DNA of 64,000 nt from Vanilla planifolia (lineage: Eukaryota > Streptophyta > Magnoliopsida > Asparagales > Orchidaceae), in contig JAIUJO010002032.1 of the NCBI GenBank assembly GCA_023846275.1, positions 30,001-94,000 of the forward strand, written 5' to 3'. The notes beneath the pieces are model-generated. The model ran no database searches, was not told the DNA's origin, and saw only the letters and a list, made by a program, of their open reading frames with translations. The stretch's first letter is position 1; the number at the start of each line of letters is the position of its first letter. Of this stretch, positions 58,218 through 64,000 are shown piece by piece. The position numbers and the translations under genes are program-made.

Positions 58218-60312
58218 CAAAGAAGGAGGAGAAGAAGAAGAAGAAGAAGAAGAAGGACAAGAACAAATGGAAAAAAGAGAATAAGAAAAAGAAGACGACG
58301 ACGAAGAAGAGGAAGAAAAAGAGGAAGATGAGCAAGAAGAGGAAGAAGAAGAAGAAGAAAATAAAGAAGAAGAAGAAAAAGAAGAAGAAGAACATGAAGA
58401 AGAAGAAGAAGACGATGATGATGATGAACAAAAGAAAGAAAAGGAAGAAGAAGAAGAAGAAGAAGAAGAAGAAGAAGAGGAAGAGGAAGAAGAAGAAGAA
58501 GAAGAAGAAGAAGAAGGGGAAGAGTAAGGTGAAAGAGATGAAGAAGAAGGTGAAGAAGTTGATGATGAAGAAGAAGAAGCAGAAGAAGAAGAGGAAGATG
58601 AAGAGGAAGAAGAAGAAGAAGAAGAAGAAAATGAAGAGTAAGATGAAGAAGAAAAGGATGAAAAACAAGAAGAAATGACTAAGAAAAATTGATGAAGAAG
58701 AAGAAGAACAAGAAGAAGAAAAAGAAAAAGAAGATGATGAAGTAGAAGAAGAAGAACAACAACAAGAAATAGAAGAAGAAGAAGGAGAAGAATAAGTAGA
58801 CGAAGAAGAAGAGGAAGAAGAAGAGGAAAAAGAAAAAGAAGTAGAAGAAGATGAACAAGAAGAAAAAGAAATGAAGAATAAGAAGAGGAAAAATAAGAAG
58901 AGGAAGAAGAAGAATACATAGAAGAAGAAGTAGAAGAAGAAGAGCAAGAAGAAAAAGAAAAAGAAAAAGATGAAGAAGAAGGAGGACAAGTAGAAGAAGA
59001 AGGAAAAGAAGAAGAAGAAGAGGAAGATGAAGACAAAAAAGATGGAGAAGCAGAAGATGAAGAAGAAGTAGAAAAACAAGAAGAAGAGAAGAAGAAAAAG
59101 AAGAAGAAGAGGAAGATGAAGAAAACGAAGAAGAAGAACAAGAAGTAGAGGAAGAAGAAGAAGAAGAAATAAAAGAAGAAGAGGAAGAAATAGAAGAAGA
59201 ATAGGAAGAAAAAGATATTGATGTTGTTGAAGAAGAAGAAGAAGGAGAAAAAGAAGTAGCAGTAGTTGAAGAATATGAAGAAGACAAATAAGAAGATGAA
59301 GAAGAAGAAGAAGAAGAAGAAGAGCAGAAGAAGAAGAAGAAGTAAAAGAAGAAGAAGAAGAAGAAGATGATGATGATGACGATGATGAAAAATAAATAAA
59401 AGAGGAAGGAGAAGAAAAATAAGAAGGAGAAGAAGAATAATAAGGAGAAAAAGAAGAAAAAGAAGAAGATGAAGAAGAAGCAGAAAACAAGTAGAGGAAG
59501 AAGATGTGGAAGAAGAGGAAGAAGAAGAAGAAGAAGAAAAAGAAAAAGAAGACGAAGTAGAGGAAAAAGTAGAAGAGGAAGAAGAAGAAGACATAGAAGA
59601 AGTAGAAGAAGAGTAAAAAGAAGAAGAGGAAAACGAAGAAGAAGAAAACAAGGGAGAAAGGGAAGAGTAAAAAGAAGAAGAAGATGAAGAAGTTGAAGAA
59701 GAAGAAGAAGAAGAAGAAGAGAAAAAAGAAGATGAAGAGGAAAAAGAAGAAGCAAAATAAGAAGAGGAAGATGAAGAAAAATAAGACAAACAAGAAGAAG
59801 AGAGGAAAAAAAGATTAAGAAGCAGAATAAGAAGAAGAAGAAGGGCAAGAAGGAAAAGAAGAAATAAAAGGAGAAGAAGGAGGAGGAGGAGAGGGAGAAG
59901 GACAAGGAGGAGAAGAAGAAGAAGATATAGAAGGGGAAGAAGGAGTAAAAGAAGAAGAAGAAGAAGTGGAAGAAGAAGAAGAAGAAAAAGAAGTAAAGGA
60001 AGAAGAAGTGGAAATAGAAGAGGAAAGACAAGAAGAAGAAGAAGTAGAGGAAAAAGAAGTGGAGGAAGAAGAAGAAGAGGAGAAAGAAGATGAAGGTAGC
60101 GAAGAAGAGGATGAAGAAGAAGAAGAAGAAGAGGAGGAGGAGGAAGAAGAAGAAGATGAAGAGGAGGAAGAAGAATAAAAAGTAGAAAATGAGGAAGATT
60201 GGGAAGAGAAGGTGGAAGTAGAAGACAAAGATGAGGAAGAAGAAGAGGAAGAGGAAGTGGAAGAAGAAGATGAGGAGGAAGAAGAAGAAGTAGGTGAAGA
60301 AGAGGAAGAAGT
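58218..60312 (+). repeat. GAA purine block
   Basis: About 2.1 kb of triplets with GAT, GAC and AAC interruptions and no heptamer lead-in, as expected after an F junction. Confidence 0.95.
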
Positions 60313-60887
60313 GATAGATTAGGGTTTAGGTGTTTGGGATTAGGGATTAAGGAATGAAGGAAAATGGATTAGGTATCAGGAGATATAGATTAAAGATTAA
60401 AGTGGGAGGGATTAGGGATTATGGAATAGTGATTTGGGATTTCGGAGTTAGTAATTAAGAATTGAGGTTTAGGGATTAGGAATTAAAGATTTGTGCAAAA
60501 AGATTAAGTAATAGGGATTAGGAGTTAGAGATTAAAGATTAAGGATTGGGATTATAGATGAAGGATTAATAATTAGGGATTAGGAAGTTAGTATTAAGAC
60601 ATTAAATATAAGGATTAGGGATTAGAGGTTAGTGATTTGGGATTAAGGATGACTGTTTAAGATTTGAGATTAGAGATTAGGGATTAGAGATAAAAATATT
60701 AGGTTTAGCATTAGACATTAGTGATAGATGATTAAGAATTTTGGATTACTGATTAAGGATTAGGGATTAGAGATTATGAATTAGGATTATAGATTATAGA
60801 TTAGGGACAAGGGTTTAGGGAATAAATATTAAGGATTGGAGATTAAGAATGATGTTGTGATTACGGATTAAAGATTAAGGATTAGGG
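60313..60887 (+). repeat. Heptamer island 36
   Basis: Landmark CGGAGTTAGTAATTAAG near 60445. Non-F ending (GGATTAGGGAGATGGAAGAAG). Confidence 0.95.
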
Positions 60888-61485
60888 AGATGGAAGAAGA
60901 AAGAAAGAAGAAGGAAGATGGAAGAAAGAAGTAGTAGAGGAGGAGGAGGAAGAAGAAGATGAAAAAGAAGAAGAAGAATAGAAGGAAGAAGAAGATCAAG
61001 AATAAAAAACAAGGAAGAGGAAAGAAGGAAGAATAAAAATGAAAGAAGGAAAGAGAAAGAAGGAAGAAGGAAGAAGGAAGGTGAAAGAAGATAGAAGAAA
61101 AAAGAAAGAAGGAAGAAAGAAGAAGAAGAAGAAGGAGTAGAAGGAGAATGAGGAAGAGAAGGTGAAGGAGAAAAAGATGAAGAAGGAGAAGGAGATGGAT
61201 GAGTAGGAGAAGGAGGAGGAGAAGGAGGAGCTGGAGAAAGAGAAAAGTAAGGTGTAGAAGAAGAAAAAGAAGAAGAAGAAGAAGATAAAGAAGGTGATGG
61301 AGAAGAAGAAGAAGAAAAAAGAAATAAATGAAGAAGAAGAAGAAGTTGATGTAGAAGACAAATACGAAGAACAAGAAAAGAAGTTAGAGCAGAAGATGGT
61401 GAAGAGGAATAAGATGAAGAAGAAGAGGAGGAGGAAGAAGAAGAAGAAAGGGAAGAAGAAATAGACGTGGAAGAAGAAGAAGAGG
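60888..61485 (+). repeat. Zoned purine block
   Basis: Heptamer zone 60890-61110, GGAGAA hexamers 61135-61235, then triplets. Confidence 0.95.
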
Positions 61486-61510
61486 GATTATGGATGAAGG
61501 ATTAGGGATT
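61486..61510 (+). repeat. Heptamer island 37 (remnant, about 25 bp)
   Basis: Only GGATTATGG, GGATTAGG and GGATTG words survive between purine blocks. Confidence 0.85.
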
Positions 61511-61986
61511 GAGAAAGAAGAAGAAGAAGAAGATGAGGAAGAAGAAGAAGAAGAAGAAGAAGAGGAAGAATAAAGAAGAAAGAAGTAAAGGAGGAGGAGG
61601 AAGAAGAAGAAGGAGAGGAAGAAGGGGTAGGAGAAGGAGGACAACAAGGAGGAGGAAGGGAAGGAGAAGGATATTGGGAATGAGAAAGAGAAAGAGCAAG
61701 AGAAGGAGATGGAAAAGAAGAAGGAAATGGTGAGGGAGAAGGAGAAGCTGAAAGAAGGGAGAAGTAGAAGAAGGACAAGGAGAAGAATAAGAAGAATAAG
61801 AATAAGAAGCAGTAGAAGAAGAAGAAGATGAAGAAAAAGAAGAAGAAGAAATAGAAGAAGAAAAGAAGAAGAAGAAAAAGAAGAAGCAAAAGTGGAAGAA
61901 GAAGATGAAGAATTATTAGAAAAAAAGAAAATTTAGAAAGAAAAGAAGGGCATGAGGAAGAGGAGGAAGAAGTGGAAGAAGAAGAA

Positions 61987-62019
<33 letters not shown>

Positions 62020-62172
62020 GAAAAAGAAGAAGAGGTAGGAGAATAAGACCAAGATGAAGAAGAAGAAGAAGAAGAAGAATAATAAGATTAGGAAGATGAG
62101 GAAGAAGAAGAAGGACGAGAAGAAGAAGAAGATAAAGAATAGGAAGAAGTGGAGGAAGAAGTAGAGGATGAA
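61511..62172 (+). repeat. GAA purine block
   Basis: Triplets, then a GGAGAA/GGGAGAAGG zone (61580-61760), then triplets. (GAT)10 at 61987-62016. Confidence 0.95.
61987..62016 (+). repeat. (GAT)10 microsatellite
   Basis: Ten perfect GAT units, the longest GAT run noticed. Confidence 0.95.
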
Positions 62173-62982
62173 GAGATTGATTAGTGATTAATGATTAGAA
62201 GTTAGAGATTAGGGATTAGGGACTACAATTGGAGGGTTTGGGATTAAGTGTTGAGGATTAAGGATTAGGCATTATGAATTAGGGATTAAATATTAGGGAT
62301 TAAGGATTATTAATTAGTCATTAAGGATTGAGGATTAAGGAACAGGGAGTGTGCATTAATGAATAAGTAATATAGATTAGCGATTAAGAATAAGGTATTA
62401 AGGATTAGGATAATGATTAAGGATGAAGGTGTTAATGATTAAAAATTAGGGATTAGGGATAAGGGGTTAAGGATTAAATGATTAATTACTAAGGATTAGG
62501 GATTTAGGATTATAAATTAGGGAATAAAGATTAGGGATTGAGGATTAGAGAGTAGTTATAAGGTATTTGAGATTCAGAATTATTGATTAAAGATTAAGGA
62601 TTAGGGATTAGAGATTAAGTGATAAAGATTAGGGATTAAGGATTATAGATTAGGGATTAGGGGTTAAGTATAAGGGATTAAGGATTAAGGATTTGGGATA
62701 AGGGATCAGAGATTAGGGATTATGGATTGCAATTTAAGGATTAGCGATCAGGCATTAGAGATTAAGGTTTAGAGATTTGAGATTAGTAATTAGGGATTAT
62801 GGATGGATTAGGGTTCAGTGATTAAGGATTTTTTATTAAAGTTTAGAGATTTGGGATTTGGGATTAAGGATTATGGATTAGGGAGGGATTGATTAGGGAT
62901 TTTAGATTAGTGATTATGGATGAAAGATTAGGTAGGGAGTGATTAAGTAGTAGGGATTAAAGAATGTGGATTAAGGATTACG
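62173..62982 (+). repeat. Heptamer island 38
   Basis: Long ATTAGGG-like island with GATTAATTACTAAGG near 62480. Exit GGATTACGAAGAAG resembles the F junction, but the GGCATT word is lost. Confidence 0.94.
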
Positions 62983-63490
62983 AAGAAGAAAATGGTGAAG
63001 ATGAAGAAGAAGAAGAAGAAGAAGAAGTAGTAGAAGAAGAAGAAGAAGAAGAAGAAGAGGATGAAGAAGAAGGCGTAGAAGAAGAGGACGAAGAAGAAGA
63101 AGAAGAACTGGAAGAGGAAGAAGGTGAAGAAGAAGAAGAAGAAAAAGAAGAAGAAGTAGAAGAAGTGGAGGAGAAGAAAAAGAAGAAGGAGAAGGTGAAG
63201 AAGAAGAAGAAAAAGGAGAAGATGAAGAAGAAGAAGAAGAAGAAGAAGAAGAAAAAGAAGAAGAAGAAGAAAAAGAAAAAGAAGACGAATAGGAAGAAGA
63301 AGTAGAAGAAAAATAAGAGGAGGAAGAAGAAGAAGAAGAAGAAGAAGAAGAAGAAGATGAGGAAGAGTAAGATGAGTAAGATGGGGAAGAAGAAGAAAAA
63401 GATGAGGAAGAAGAAGAAGGATAAGTGGAAGAAGAAGAAGAAGAAGAAGAATAGGAAGAAGAAGTGGAGGAAGAAGAGGTTGAAGAAGAA
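62983..63490 (+). repeat. GAA purine block
   Basis: Triplets with perfect runs near 63230-63253 and 63328-63355. Confidence 0.95.
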
Positions 63491-64000
63491 GGGATTGATA
63501 AGGGATTATGGATTAGAGGTTGAAGATTATGGATTAGAGATTTTGGAGGGATGGAGTATTGATTTGGTGTTAAGGATTAAAGATAAGGCATTATCAATTC
63601 AGGATTAAAGATTTGGGATTATTAATTTGGGATTAGAGATTAAAGATTAGAGATTAGGAAGTAGGGAGTAAGGAATGAGGAATAAGTAATATGGATTAGA
63701 GATTAGGGTTAAGGAATTGGGATGAAGGGATTTATGATTAAGGTTTACAGATTAAGGATTGAGAGATTAATTACTAAGGATTGGACATTAGGGATTTAGG
63801 ATTATAGATTAGAGAATAGAGATTAAAGATTAAGAATTAGGGATTTGTTACAAGGGATTCAAGATTCAACATTACTGATTAGAGATTAAGGATTACGGAT
63901 TAGGGATTAGAGATTAAGTAACAAAGATTAGGATTAAGGACTAGGGTTCGGGATGAAGAATGATGGATTAGCGATATGAGATTAGAGATTAAGGATTACG
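63491..64000 (+). repeat. Heptamer island 39 (cut by window edge)
   Basis: ATTAGGG-like units with GGAATAAGTAATATGG near 63690 and GATTAATTACTAAGG near 63765. Confidence 0.94.

Overview
This 64-kb window is a single block of low-complexity satellite DNA. I find no supportable protein gene, RNA gene, transposon, CRISPR array or promoter. The + strand is almost entirely G, A and T, and cytosine is rare throughout (most 60-base lines have zero to two). Two repeat families alternate along the whole window, always on the same strand. One is a degenerate heptamer, GGATTAG/GGATTAA (equivalently ATTAGGG), in about 39 'heptamer islands' of roughly 25 to 1130 bp. The other is GAA/AAG triplet DNA with related purine variants (GGAAGAA, GAAGAAA, GGAGAA), in 'purine blocks' of roughly 0.1 to 5.1 kb. 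A repeat desert of this size, with a heptamer one base away from the TTTAGGG telomere repeat, indicates a eukaryotic nuclear genome: a subtelomere, pericentromere, sex-chromosome arm or similar heterochromatin. TTTAGGG telomeres occur in many land plants and in some algae and apicomplexans. The sequence alone does not identify the lineage.

The islands are not independent expansions. They share ordered landmarks such as GGAGTTAGTAATTA, GGGAATAAGTAA and GATTAATTACTAAGG. They end in one of two ways. Element F (consensus near GGCATTATAGATTTAAAGAT, then GAGAGATTAGGGAGGGAGG) leads directly into GAA triplets. The other ending, in some copies preceded by element E (GATCAAGATTAGCATTAG), leads into a purine zone that still has a 7-bp period (GGAATAA, GGAAGAA) before it becomes GGAGAA hexamers and GAA triplets. 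The whole looks like paralogous copies of one ancestral composite unit.

Layout. 0-5.5 kb: three copies of a 1.8-2.0 kb higher-order unit (HOR-A). 6.4-20.3 kb: a larger order with related islands about 6.4-6.7 kb apart (HOR-B). 20.28-28.8 kb: five tandem units of about 1.5-2.0 kb, each starting with a nearly identical island of about 110 bp (HOR-C). 28.8-56 kb: long purine blocks and islands that recur at an offset of about 13 kb (HOR-D; clearest for 37.87-42.9 kb against 50.92-56.0 kb). 56-64 kb: further islands and blocks resembling the left half. One strand switch was found: about 42 bp of inverted heptamer at 48.82-48.87 kb.

The long open frames are a by-product of composition. GAA arrays contain few stop codons on either strand, so they translate as poly-Lys/Glu/Arg on + and poly-Phe/Leu/Ser on -. 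The most interesting feature is the unbroken single-base series GGATTAG - GGATTAA - GGAATAA - GGAAGAA in one 7-bp register, which suggests that the triplet satellite grew out of telomere-like DNA. A technical origin (nanopore miscalling of telomeric repeats as CTTCTT) must be excluded first.
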